DNA of 64,000 bases from Anaeramoeba flamelloides (lineage: Eukaryota; Metamonada; Anaeramoebidae). Made by a program: the position numbers and the translations under genes. Below are positions 36,238-48,298 of the stretch, piece after piece. Each line of letters starts with the position of its first letter. Positions within the stretch are counted from its first letter, which is position 1. The stretch is from the NCBI GenBank assembly GCA_027625915.1, contig JANTQA010000012.1, positions 12,734,501 through 12,798,500 of the forward strand, written 5' to 3'. The notes beneath the pieces were generated by a model. It was given only the letters and a program-made list of their open reading frames with translations, was not told the origin of the DNA and ran no database searches.

Positions 36238-39200
36238 ATGTCCAATGTTTCAAAGAGTGAAAAAAAAATTCAAAAAAAGCAAAAAAAAGAAGAAGCCAAA
36301 TATCAAAAAAAATTAAAAAAAAAACAAAGGAAAATTGAAAAAAAAAAAAGAAAACTTCAAAAAAAAACCAAAAAAATAGATCTCTCGCAATTAAAAGACC
36401 TTACAATTGAAGAAAGAACAGTTATTGAAGGCATGGTTGATGATGCGATAAATGAAAATGTGCTCTTGGTCCAAAACATTCTGAAAAAAAAGAGTTTTAA
36501 AAAAATTGAAAAGAGGATCTTTGTTTTAACTCTTTTTCGTGTTCTTACAATTGGGAAAAGGAAAAAGTCCTTAAAAAAAAAAGTTTGTTTTCACTTTTTC
36601 TTTCTTTTATTTTCGCATTTCACTTTAAAAATCGATTTGTATTTAAAATTAATTAATGTTGAAAAAAACAGAACAAAAGTCAAAGTTTTTCTCTGGTTTT
36701 CTAGACTAATAAAAAAAACCAACTTAACTCATGTTTCTTTGAGAACCATTCCAAAAATGAAAATTTTTTTATTAAACAACAATTTAAATTTAGCCATTCA
36801 AACTCTATTAAACAAACATTTGACACAAAACTAACTTATTTTTCAATCTTTTAACATTTTTCCTTTTTTTTAAAAAAAAATAAAAAATTCAAATTCAAAT
36901 TATTTAGGTTTGCAGAAATGGGCATCTTTATGATTTAAAAAAAATCGAATATTTTGATAAAACACATTTCAAATTACAATTTAAAGACTTTTTAATTGAT
37001 GTTCATCATCCAAAAGCATTGTCCATTTTAGAGACAATCAAAACAAACTATTCCAGAATAAGTATTGGGTTGCCCAACACAAATCTATGCATTTTTGAAG
37101 ACTTTTCAATTTTAGCAAGTGGGAATTCACTTAGTTTAATTGGGAGTGGAGAAGAGAACTCCTCAAAAATCGATTTGAATCAAAAGAATACCCTTTTTGT
37201 ACAAAAAATACAAACAGCCAGTATTTCTGAAAGCGAAAATAAAAGTGATTTCGAAGAAGAAACACAAACACAAACAAAAACAAACGAACAAGTGGAACAA
37301 ACACAAAATCAAGAAAGCAATGACCAATCTGAAAAAGAGCAAGAAGATCAAGAAAAAACCGAGCAAGAAAACAAAAAAGAAGAAGAAACACAAGAAAAAG
37401 AAGAAAAACAAAAAGAAGAAGAACAATCTGACAGTTTAGAAATTAAGGAAGAGTTAACTTTTGGATCAAAAATGAATCTTAAGAAAGTAAAATCTGAAAA
37501 TGAGAAATTAAACCTGAAGGGGCACGAATTACCAAAATTAGAAAACAAAACCTATTTTCGACAAAACATGAACAAGGATGAAATGTTAAGGGCGCACACT
37601 GTTGATTGTGTCACAAATTTAAATAAAACGAGTTCAATTTGGAATCTGCAATCCATTCATAAGAAAACAAAATATCAAGGGAATGGATTCAGTGAGCAAT
37701 ATAAGGCGTGGTGTAGTTATTACAAGACCCCAATAAGCAAGGCATTCCTCAAATTTGTCAAAAATGAGTGCTATGAAAACAAAAACAAAGGCAAACGAAA
37801 AATGTTAGATTTATCAAATTTCAGAAGGATCGATCTCTACATGGACAATTCTATTGACATTTACCCGATTGTCGCTGCACTCAAGCACAACGACTATTTC
37901 ACAAAATTCAGATTATCAAACATTTATCGAAAGGACCCCATCACCTTAATGTCTGAAGTGTTAGAATTCAATTCCTCACTAACCGAAATGACCCTAAGCG
38001 GGCTGGAATCCAGCGAAGGGTTTGGCAAATTGGGGAAGGCGATTAGGAAAAACCCAGATTTGCATTTGACATTAATTGATCTCTCTGGAAACAAGATCCA
38101 AAGCAAAGAGGCTAAAAATTTAGCACACGGTTTGTCCTGCCTCCAATATTTGGAAACTTTAAATTTGAGCTTTTGCAATTTATCAGAATCGTCTGTGGCA
38201 ACAATTCTATTAAATTTGCTAGCCTGCAAGAACATCAAATATTTGAGTTTGTCGGGAAACAAGTTTGGGAAAAAGGGAGCTGAATTATTAAACCAAGTGA
38301 TTTTAAAAAACCAACTCAAGGTGCTCATGTTAGATTTCACAGGCATTGACTTTCGATACATTTCGTCATCATTGGTTAAATCGAAAATTGAAGTTTTAAG
38401 CTTGATTGGGAATAAATTTAATAAAGAGGCATTTTGGTGTTTAGCTGAAACCTTCAAGGTGGTCTCCTCAGTCAAGAAATTAGACATTTCAAATGCAACT
38501 TTGACACACAATTATTTCCCCCTGCTATTGGATTCAATTCTGTTAAATGATAAGCTTAAGAACTTTTCGCTGTCAGCATCTGGCAATCAGTTTGGCCCAG
38601 ACATTTGCCATAAAATCTTGGAAGTGTTTGAAACAAACACCGAGTCAGAATCACTTGAAGAATTGATCCTTGATAATAACGAATTTGCCAGTGAGGGTAT
38701 TAACCTGATTTTCAAATGCGCAGCCATGTCAAAGTCTTTGAAAAAACTCTCAATCTCTAGGAATATCCTCAAGGGGAAGGACATTGAACTAATTGAGCAA
38801 TCTTTCATAGATTTCTTGACAAACTCAATATGTTTGACCCATTTTAGATGCAAGGGGAATGAAAAGTATCACTTAGGTAAAGACTTTTGTGACGTGTTCA
38901 AAAAAATTGAAAAAACCAAAGTGTTCCACGTTTTAGATCTTTCTGGCAACAATTTCACAAACGAAGGCTTAAATATTATTTCAAACTGTTTATTCCAAAA
39001 CAAACTCTTGGTGCATAGTTTGTTTATCGATAATAATGGTTGGGATCTCTCCAGCTTTGAAAACTTTTCCAATGCTGTCCAAAAAAATCACTCACTAGTT
39101 ACACCACTCTGGCCAGAAAAGGATTCCACATCCATTCTTACATCTTCTTCAAAAAAGTCTTCAAAGTCTGTGAAAACCCATATTTCCAAAATGAAAGAAA

Positions 39201-39361
39201 AGTATAATAAACATTGTAAAAAAAATTCCAAAAAATTGCCAAAATATAAATATATTGGACTAACTATCAGTGCAGACGGAATAGAATCAATGAACCAGAA
39301 AGAATTATTATTTTATCTTACACAATTATTTTCAATACATAAGAAATCTATTGTGGATTAA
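36238..39361 (+). CDS. CARMIL-like leucine-rich-repeat protein with N-terminal PH-like domain, two exons
   Basis: Exon 1 is 36238-36582, exon 2 is 36908-39361; 932 residues in all. The donor AAA|GTTTGT and acceptor ATTTAG|GTTTGC join in phase 0. Splicing gives KRIFVLTLFRVLTIGKRKKS, LKKK, then VCRNGHLYDLKKIEYFD, the continuous strand pattern of the CARMIL PH-like domain (about residues 75-170). The first 55 residues are Lys-rich coiled coil. An acidic Gln/Glu/Lys-rich insertion (about 222-292) follows, then a conserved linker and ribonuclease-inhibitor-type LRRs from about 427 to 840, with repeated LxxLxLSxN/LDLSGN units. Family members bind membranes and regulate capping protein or Arp2/3-linked actin assembly. 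The C-terminal capping-protein-interaction region of animal CARMIL is not seen; the protein ends soon after the LRRs. The actin role is therefore inference. Confidence 0.85.
36583..36907 (+). other. Intron of the CARMIL-like gene
   Basis: A 325-base GT-AG intron. The exon-1 frame happens to stay open for about 250 bases into it with Lys/Phe/Leu-rich content, which could mislead automatic gene prediction. PH-domain continuity supports splicing. Confidence 0.75.
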
Positions 39362-41520
39362 TTAATTCATTTTTATTTTTTTTTAATTTAATTTCTAATT
39401 TTTTTTTTTCTTTTTTATTAATTTTTATATTTTTAGAGTTTTTTTCTTATTTTTTTATTTAGGTATTTTAAAAAGTTTTCTTTTGAGAAATATATGGATT
39501 TTTTTGTTTTTTTAGATAATTTCAAAAAAAAAAAAAAAGACATTTATTTTTTTAATTTAAACAAATAAAGATTGTTGGAATTATTGTTAATATTTTAAAT
39601 AATTTCCATTGGTAACGAAAAAATAATTTTTTGTTTTGTTTTATTTTTTTTTAAAGGTTTTAGGAACCCTTATTGTTTTTTTATTTTCATAAGATAATAG
39701 AACTTTTTTATTTTTAAAAATAGTTCAATTAAACTTGTAAACAAGTACACTTATAGACTTATACGAAATATATTAATATTTTTAAAAATTTTACTTTTTT
39801 TTTTTTTTTTTTTTATTTTTCAACTGAAAGATTTGATCTTTTCTGTTTAAAAACAAGATAATGTTATATTTTTGTTGGGAAATGTTAATTTATACTGTAA
39901 ATAGAAAAAAAAGGTTGAAAAGAATGTGGTTTATAGAAAATAAAATTATTTTCATTTTTTTTTTTTTTTGAATAGTTTTAATCAAGAGAAAACAACAAAA
40001 TATCGACCAAATAACTTTTTCAAATTTATGAATATAGAAATTAAACATAGAATATTTTTACCCCCACTTCTTCAATTTTCAACTTTATATTTAAATATAT
40101 TTATAATATTACGATCAACTCAATAAAATTTTGATATTAAGTTTAATCAAGAGGATTTTGAACATTGAACCTTTTCACACTAACTTTATGATTTGAATAA
40201 ATAAAAATACTTTAAAAAATTTTTTTAAAGGAGTAGTATCTTTTAAAAATAAAAAGAAATCTTATTGAGATCTCAATATTTTTTTTTTATTTTTGTGTTT
40301 TTACTTTTGAAATGGGTGAGTTAACTTCATTTACACAATTTATTAATTTAAGTTCCTTTTTTTCAAATTCGAAATTCATATATTTATAAGATAAAACGAA
40401 AATCAAATAAACTATTTTTTGATTAAAAATTAAGCAAATTCATGAAAATGGGACAACATATTTTTTAATTTAGGTGAAAATTATTGATTTAGAGTAAAAA
40501 AAATTCTTTTGTTATTGTTTTGAATAATTAATATTTCAATGCAATTCTCAATCAATAACACTAATTCGAATATGGATAATTTAGAAAAATAATTATTTGG
40601 TATAAGTTAAGCAAATATTTTCCAATTAAATTGGGATCTATTTGGTACAATTTTTTTATTCTTTAATGTTTATAAAAAGTAGTTTTCTAGTTTTTCAAAA
40701 AATGAGAAAAAAAATCAAAAAAAATTCAATTTTGAAATTTTTTTTTAATAAATTGTTTGGTCTTCTTCACAAATATCCTGATAACAATTTAAATCATTTT
40801 TGTCTAAAAAAAAAATGATTTTGAATTTTTGAGATAAAATTTACAAAATCCCATAATATCTTCAAGAAAATTTTATTTTGAAAAAATAAATTTAATCTTA
40901 TAACAAAAACACAATCATGAAGTAAAATTTTTAAAGACTTTAAAAATTTAATTATTAGATAATTTTTCTTGTTTTAATACAATTATTTTTCAATAATTTG
41001 ATTAAATCTTTTTTTTTTTGTTAACTAAACGAATTATCTCAAAAAAAAAAAAAATCAAAAATCTTTATATTAATATACCTGGTAACAAATCATTGTTATT
41101 GTATAAAAATATTGAAAATTTCAATAAAAAGGGTACAAAATTTTTATAATATGAAAAATATAATGAATTTAGATGTTTCTTTTTTTGATAAAAGATTTAA
41201 ATAAAAAAAAATGATCTCAACAAAAAAAATTCTTTTCTGGGTTTTTTAGTAGATCAGAATTTTTAGAAACTTGGTGTTTATAAAAGTTGTAAGTAGAGAA
41301 TATTTTCAATTGCATATTTTAAAATTTTATTTTATTTTTCTAGAGTAATCATAATTTTAACTAATTTTTCCCATCTTTTTTTAATACTTACTTTGATTTG
41401 GATAAAAGGTTGAAATAATATATATATATATATATATATATCCATATTCTTTTATTTATTATTATTATTTTTTTTTTTCGTATTATTATTTAGAATAATG
41501 AGAATGCATTATATTGAATA
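39362..41520. other. 3' flank of the CARMIL-like gene and AT-rich spacer
   Basis: Strongly T-rich sequence follows the stop. There are no coding patterns. A TA microsatellite lies at 41418-41441. Confidence 0.4.
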
Positions 41521-41717
41521 CAGTCAGTACCACTTTTAAGACACAAACTTTCAACGAAATTTAAGGCACAAAGAAAAATCTCAAATTAAGGCACAAAATT
41601 CAAATTCTAGTAAAATAATTTGTGAAAAAAAAAATTCCAAAAAAAGTGCCTTATTTTGAGATTTTTTCGTACCTTAAATTTTGTTGAAAGTTTGTACCTT
41701 AAAAGTGAAACTGACTG
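41521..41717. mobile_element. Palindromic mariner-type MITE, family P, copy 4
   Basis: TA, CAGTCAGTACCACTTTTAAG at the left and TTAAAAGTGAAACTGACTG, TA at the right. 197 bp; the inverted halves are very regular. Confidence 0.85.
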
Positions 41718-41984
41718 TACACTTGTTTCTTATATACTATCATTTGAGGTTATTCTATTTGAGATAGTAATGTTTGTATCAATAAAAATTTTACATATTT
41801 TTTTTTGTTTATTTAAGAATCTATGCTTTGTTTTTATATTATAATTAGGACCGAAAATATAAATCTTAGATTCATCTACTAAATTTGAGAATATAAACGA
41901 AATTAAAATTTTTGGACTCAATTTAACAGTTGAAAGAATAATAATATCACTCTTTAAATTCAATTTGAAAATAATTTTGATTTT

Positions 41985-42330
41985 ACAAACATATTTCATT
42001 TTTTTGTCTTTTTTAGTTTTGTTTATCATTTTGCTTTTTTACAGTTATTTAATCTATTTCCTTAGATCTGGAAATTATTTTTTGATGGTCGATACAATGA
42101 TACTGTTGAGCTTAGACTAAATAGAAAAATTACAAATAATTTGTCAATGATATTATCTAATCATTTGATCGATCAATAATTGTTGGTGAAATTTCAACAA
42201 CTTTTCCATTAAAATTTTTGTTTCACTTGTTTCATTATATTGGATACACCGATTTTTATTTTTTGGTTTTATATTTTTTTATTTTGAATTAAAATGATTG
42301 CTTATAAAAATATTAATACTGGATAACTTA
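41985..42330 (+). repeat. Dispersed repeat family J, copy 2
   Basis: Very similar to 47600-47930. A long shared block runs from about 42150 (TATTATCTAATCATTTGATC, then GATCAATAATTGTTGGTGAAATTTCAACAA) to the TTGTTTCATTAT block. No coding capacity. Confidence 0.6.
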
Positions 42331-43815
42331 AATGTGATTTTATATTACGTTTATAAAAATATAATATATTATTTTTTTTTCCTATTTTTGATCTTGGGTG
42401 TGTCCAAATTTTTGGAATTGGGTTTGAATACTATTGAATTATTTTTTTAACCCTTTTTTAAAATGTAAGTATTGCCCCCCTAAATTGAAGACTAAAAATA
42501 TTCGAAAAACAAAAACAACAAGTGAATAAAAATTATAAATTTTCTATTATAACATCTATTATCTTAACATTAGCAACTAATTCATCGATTCTTGTCAAAT
42601 GATTCTCGATCCAAATTTATATATGAATTGAAATATATATAATAAAATCTTTATATAAAATTTTATTTATTGATAAAGATAACGTTTATGGAATTTTCGA
42701 TATTTATGCTCTGTGAAAACAACTTTTACAAATAACAACATAAGTGTTCACTTTGAATTAACTTAAGTCAATGAATCTTTTTTAAATTTAATATCCAAGT
42801 TTTTCATTTTTACAATTTTTATTTTTAGATTAAGAAAAAAATTACGATTGAAATGTTTAGAAATCTCTATTCCATTCAGCTAAAGTCATTCTAATATTTT
42901 TTTAAAAGAATTGTGAGAGCTTAGGAAAAGGGTAATAATATACTTGTGAAAAAAGTAGAAAGAAAGGGTAACAAGAAGTAAAAAATTCTATTTTTATTTT
43001 AACTTGTATTGTTGAATATTTTCTTAAAGGTTGTTGATCAATAAATGTTTTAATATAAAAGCACCTAGAACCAAAAAAAAAACTTAAACATTGCAATACA
43101 ACGAAAAGTACAATAATTTTCATTCTTTGAATCATTTTTTCTATTTCCAGTTCAATATTGGTATTTGAATTACTAATAGGGTAAATTTTCACTTCATTCT
43201 CAATTTCCTTTTTCACATCAGGTTTTTAAATCAGAAGCCACTTCTTTGAAAACTCTGTTTATATGAGAAAAATATCTAAAATGCAGTGGAAATATTTTCC
43301 CAAATATAATTCAAACACCAGTATTCACTTTCCTCACAAAACATAAAATTCAGAGAGTTCTTCAATCTATTAGTACAAATTCCATCAAGAGAAGATTCAA
43401 ACCCAAGTAAAAAAGTACCAAAAAATACAATTAATTGTAAAATAAAATGATCAAAATTTTCATTTAAGTTTTGGATCAAAAAAAAAAAAACAGCTCTCTT
43501 ACTTAAAATAAATCATCAAAGTTCCCAATTCTAAAATAGAGAAATGAATAATTTAAGTTTGTTTTATGAATTTGCAAAAAAACGAAATTTCAACAATTTT
43601 TAAATATGTTTTTGGAAAATCGAAAGGAATTTTTATTCCCTTTATTCTCCAACAAATAGTATTACAATTATACCAAAACAATTTTCCCATTACCATAAAA
43701 TTTGACTCCCTTAAACTTTAAATTTCATTTTAATTTTCATTTTTACTTTATTTTTTCTTTTTCAATTTTATTTTTTAAATTTTTTTTTTTAGTTCTCTTT
43801 CTATTTATATTTGTG
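42331..43815. other. Intergenic stretch with weak minus-strand frames
   Basis: Two short minus-strand frames (43479-43276 and 43216-42902) both carry a hydrophobic stretch after a MIQ start and some Cys. They might be relics of a small secreted-protein gene, but no family is recognised. The final 110 bases are the T-rich leader of the next gene. Confidence 0.3.
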
Positions 43816-44613
43816 ATGAAATCTGCTTTAAAGTGGCTCGGAAATAGCGAACAACTAATTTTTGCAACAAACCAACTCCTTGACGATTTGTCGATCAATA
43901 CCAAATTAGCAGCAAAGAATGAAGAGAAGATCAAAGAAAGCATGATGTACTTGCGTAAATTGGAAATAGAAAGTTTTGCAAGAAGCTTTTTACAAGGAGT
44001 AAAATTTACAAACAGCAAACTTGAAAGGTTCTTATCGTTGGTTCATAAAATTATTGATACCTTTGACGACATTTGTGTTGATGTTTTTGAAAACGTCAGC
44101 CAATATCTGTTGCCGTTTCTTTATTCGATCAAGATCTGTTTGGAAGAATTATCAAAAGGAGAAGTCTTGAAAGTAATTTCAACATTCTTAAGTTCCTTGA
44201 CTTACTCCATTAAGGAGCTGGACAACCTATTCAAAATGGTTGAGTCCAAGGAGTTTAATTTAACAACGCTATTCAAGCAACTAAACAAAACATTCCAAGG
44301 CTCTGAGCAAGTTACGAATTTTGAACCGTTCCAACAGTTCCAAATTTTGGCACAACAACAAGAATGGATCCACTCTTTTGAGTTGCTTTTAGAGTCCTTC
44401 AAGGTCCATCCAGATAAAATCCATTTCTTTCGAACAGTGCTAATCAACACTTTAGAGCTGGTCAGCGAAGAAAAGGCAATCACAAGAATACAGCAATTTC
44501 TCAAACCAATGCTTCCAAAACAACAAACAATAGACCTTGCCTTCAAAAATTTGATTGATTGTTTAAATCCTGTCAACCATCTTTTTGCTTTGGAATTTCT
44601 TTCTTGGCCGTGA
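43816..44613 (+). CDS. Alpha-helical protein of unknown family, first reading frame of a probable two-frame gene
   Basis: 265 residues from the Met in MKSALKWLGNSEQ; the open frame before it is a Phe-rich translation of the T-rich leader. The sequence is all-helical in character (LLDDLSINTKLAAKNEEKIKE, YLLPFLYSIKICLEELSKGE, WIHSFELLLESFKVH). No family is recognised. It ends FALEFLSWP and a stop at 44611. In the last 45 bases it overlaps the next open frame, which is shifted by +1 and continues in the same style. One gene with a frame change is therefore likely, whether from a short intron, a programmed shift or a sequence error. Confidence 0.65.
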   Translation: MKSALKWLGNSEQLIFATNQLLDDLSINTKLAAKNEEKIKESMMYLRKLEIESFARSFLQGVKFTNSKLERFLSLVHKIIDTFDDICVDVFENVSQYLLPFLYSIKICLEELSKGEVLKVISTFLSSLTYSIKELDNLFKMVESKEFNLTTLFKQLNKTFQGSEQVTNFEPFQQFQILAQQQEWIHSFELLLESFKVHPDKIHFFRTVLINTLELVSEEKAITRIQQFLKPMLPKQQTIDLAFKNLIDCLNPVNHLFALEFLSWP

Positions 44614-45574
44614 ATTAAGCAGCAACAAGATAGGCCGTAATTTACATTTTATGCAAATTATTGATCATCAATTAAACGAACAAACAAAAGAAAAGAATGA
44701 AAAGAGCAAAGAAAATGAAAAGAAAAAAGAAAAAGAAAAAGAAAAAGAAAAAGAGCAAGTAAAAGAACGTAAAAAAGAAAAAGAAGAAATCGACAAAAAG
44801 AATCTCCAAAATTATAACATTACACGAGCTATTACTCAGTATCGTAAACTTAATCTGGAAAAAGCAAATGAATTGTTAAATATTGAAATCAATTCAAATT
44901 CAAATAATTATTTAATATGGACGTGGAAGTCAATATTCACTGTTGCTGCAAATGGGAAACGAGGAGTTGAGGAGTCTCTTGGATATTGGGAAAAGGCAAT
45001 CAAAATAATTGGTGACGAAGAGAAAATTCCAAATGAGATCTTACTTGCTTTATCTGAATCGTTGATGGACACCTTGCAATTAGAAAGAGCAAAGGTATTG
45101 CTTCTGAAAAGAGTACCCGCTGATTTAACTCAAAACAAGAAGAACAAACAAACAATAAAAAATACAAAAACTGAAATAACAAAACCATTGCCTCTATTAA
45201 TCATTAGCAGACTTGCCTTAATCCACATATTGCAAGGAGAAAACTCAAAGGCCTCAGAATTAATCATTCACTCGATGTCAATTTCAGATTTTACATTCCA
45301 TGAAAATAGATCAAACTATTTCCTCTTATCTTCAATTTTATCTTTATCAAAGGAATGGTATAATAGAGCACTCTGGGAAACCAATAATTTTTTAAACGAA
45401 AACATTGCGAGTCAAAGCCAACAGGCAAACGAATTGGCCTTGTTTATCAGTGCAATTTCTCGAAATAAACTTGACTTGTTTGAACTTGCAAAAAAAGATT
45501 GGGAAACGATTATTAAATTAAAAGGCGAAACACCCTTCCTTTTAGATTGGTTTAAAAATAATTTTGAAAATTAA
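44566..45574 (+). CDS. TPR-like helical protein, second reading frame of the same probable gene
   Basis: Open from 44566; the first ATG is at 44651 (MQIIDHQLNEQ). A KEKEKEKE-type low-complexity linker is followed by helix pairs that look TPR-like: AITQYRKLNLEKANELLNIEINSNSNNYLIWTWKSI, then ESLGYWEKAIKIIGD, then ALSESLMDTLQLERAKVLLLKR. Later helices lie around SRLALIHILQGENSKASELI and WETIIKLKGETPFLLDW. If it were a separate gene, its start codon would lie only 38 bases after the previous stop. A possible intron at 44561-44633 (GTTTAA...AGATAG, 73 bases) would fuse the two frames. Function unknown. Confidence 0.65.
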
Positions 45575-47599
45575 AAAATGTTAATTTATTTTTTTATTTT
45601 TTTTCTTTTTGAGAACTTTTTTAGATTAGAAAAATAAAAAAAAATTAAAAAAATTATTTCAACAAAAGTTTATTTTGTATTAGTTTTTATTATATTTTTT
45701 GAAAAATGCTTTTTGATCAATGAAATATTTTATTATCCATCTCAAAGTTAAACACACTTGACCCTATTTCAATTGTTTTCAAACACCAACCATCTAATTT
45801 AAAATCATTTAAAATCAAAGAATATTAATTCAGTAACGTGTATTATTTGAAAAGATAAAATGAATTTTGGTTGAGATCTTGAAAAAAAATTTTACTGCAA
45901 ATTGTTATTTTGGTTTATGAAATGATGAATGATAGAAATTTTTAACAATTAATTAATTTGAGCCTATTTTTTGAAATCAAAATTTCTCATATTTCTAAAC
46001 AAAGACTATATAAGTAAAAAAAAAAAATATTATTTATTCACAATAAAGTTATTTTATGAATGTTTTGAATTTTATTTTGTTGAAAAATAATACTATTTTA
46101 AAAACAATCAAGAGATATTTCTTAGTAATTTGCTAAAAAAATATTGAAAATTTAATTATTTCAAATAAACCCAATAAAAGTAAAGATCAATAAAAAAAAA
46201 TCTAAATTTAATTTTGGTTCTGAAACTATTTATTATTGAAATTGAAATTTAATTAAATAAAAAAATTATTTATTCTTTCGATTTTTTAAAAAAATCATTT
46301 TCATTTATTTAAAATGAAAAGAAAATATCAAAAAATAACTCTTTATTTTCAAAAAAATATTTAAATCATCATTTTTTCTTCATAGAATATTTATTAACAC
46401 TAAAAAATAAATTTGAGATAATTAAAAAAATTATTTTGAGTTTTTGGTAAAAATATTCGTATTTTAAAATATTTGAAAAAAAAAATGATTAATGAGTTGA
46501 TTTTCAAAGAAGTTCAAAAAATGATAGATTATACTTGATATTATGTAAGTCAGAAAAACAATAAATAATATGTATAATATATTTATGATTTTTTTCACCC
46601 AAAATATTGGTTACAAAAAAACACAAGAAATAAAAGGAAAAAAAATCCTATATGTATTTATAACCAATTTTTTTTTTCTTTTTTCATTTCAATATTGTTA
46701 TTTTTTAGTAACTGTTTCTTTTAAGAAATAATTAATATAAATCAAGAGGAATATATCAACAAATTAAAATAGTATAGCATTCTTTGGATTTGAAAAAAGG
46801 TTTTTTACAATATTTTGAAAAAAATCTTCTCATCGGAGGAGAGGGCTTGGTAGAGTCCAATTTGGTTATTAACCAATTGATTTATTTTGTTCGATATCGC
46901 CCTTTTCAGTTTAAAATTAACTATTGGTAGATTATTGATCATTTTTTATAAATAATTTGATTTTAATTCAAAGGTGGGGAAGCTTTATTGAAGAAATATA
47001 GCATATTATATCATTTTAATTCGGTGTTGTTCTCAATATAAATTTTAAAATTTTTGATCATTTTTTCTAATTTTTTTTAATGCTTTTTTTTTTTCATTCT
47101 TTTTTTTTACAAGTTTTTCTTTATTAAAAAAGTATATTTGAAAAAAAAAAAAAAATTGAAACCCCAAATTAAAATTAAGAAAATTGTGGTTCAGATATTC
47201 TTTGAAAATAAATACACTAAAATTAAAAAATATTATTCTAAAAATTTTTAATTTTCTAAAGAAATTGAGTAAATTAATACAAGATTTTCTACTGAAATGA
47301 AAGTGGAACAATTTTTTCTTTCCTTTTTTTTTTTTGAAATTTGTGGTTTTGTGGGGTATTTCTTTTATGAATAACAAAACTAATCGAAAGTTTATCATTT
47401 CTCTTATTTTTTAACAATCGTGGATGGTTTATACTTAAAAAAAGTGAATTATTCATTTTCAGCTGAGCTCCTTAATGTGAAATGGTGTTTATGTAAAAAG
47501 GTCTAATATTTGCATGTCTAAACTAAATTCCAAAACTTTGGACTTATTTTATATGGTTGGAAGTATAAAAATCCACCGCATTATATTCATTTTTAAAAT
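45575..47599. other. 3' flank and AT-rich non-genic stretch
   Basis: T-rich 3' flank, then AT-rich sequence. A slightly GC-richer patch at 46828-46910 has no recognisable structure. The minus-strand frame at 47045 is Phe/Lys simple sequence. Confidence 0.4.
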
Positions 47600-47930
47600 A
47601 ATTTTGATTTTAAAAATATTTCATTTTTTTTTTTTTTGTTTGTATTATTTTCATTTCCTTTTGACTAATTACGTAATTTGTTTTTTAGATCTGAAATTTG
47701 TTTTCAATGGTTGATAGAAGGTTAATGTTGAGTTTGCTAAATTATAAAATCTCATACAATTTGTTGATATTATCTAATCATTTGATCGATCAAAAATTGT
47801 TGGTGAAATTTCAACAAATTTATCAATATAAATTTTTTGTTCCGCTTGTTTCATTATTTTGAACAAACCTATTTTTTTTTTTTTTTGAGGTTTCTATTAA
47901 TTCAATTAGAATATGTCCTGGATAGATACA
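47600..47930 (+). repeat. Dispersed repeat family J, copy 3
   Basis: Closest relative of 41985-42330, including GATATTATCTAATCATTTGA and GGTGAAATTTCAACAAATTT. The frame at 47514 overlaps it and is not conserved. Confidence 0.6.
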
Positions 47931-48298
47931 ATTAGGGGGGGGTATAAATTTTAAATTATTTGAATACTTTTTTCAATTCATGTCTTACTTATATTATTCA
48001 AAATAAACATATTCTCACCAATTCTTATTTACTGAATTGAATTTATTTAAGTAAATATCTTAATTCCAGTTAAAAAAAAAAATTCAAATTAAAAAAAAAA
48101 TATAAAAGTTTTCATTCCCTTAAATAAAAAAAAAACCTTTAACAGTGTAACCAATAGACAAATCCTAAAATCAATCGGAATTCAAAAGATTGAATTCTAT
48201 GTAAAATAATAATAAGAAATCAATCAAACAATACAGAGTGGATTATTGGATAAGAAGTGTTGAAAGTTTTGTTATGTTTATGGGACTTTAAAGGAATC

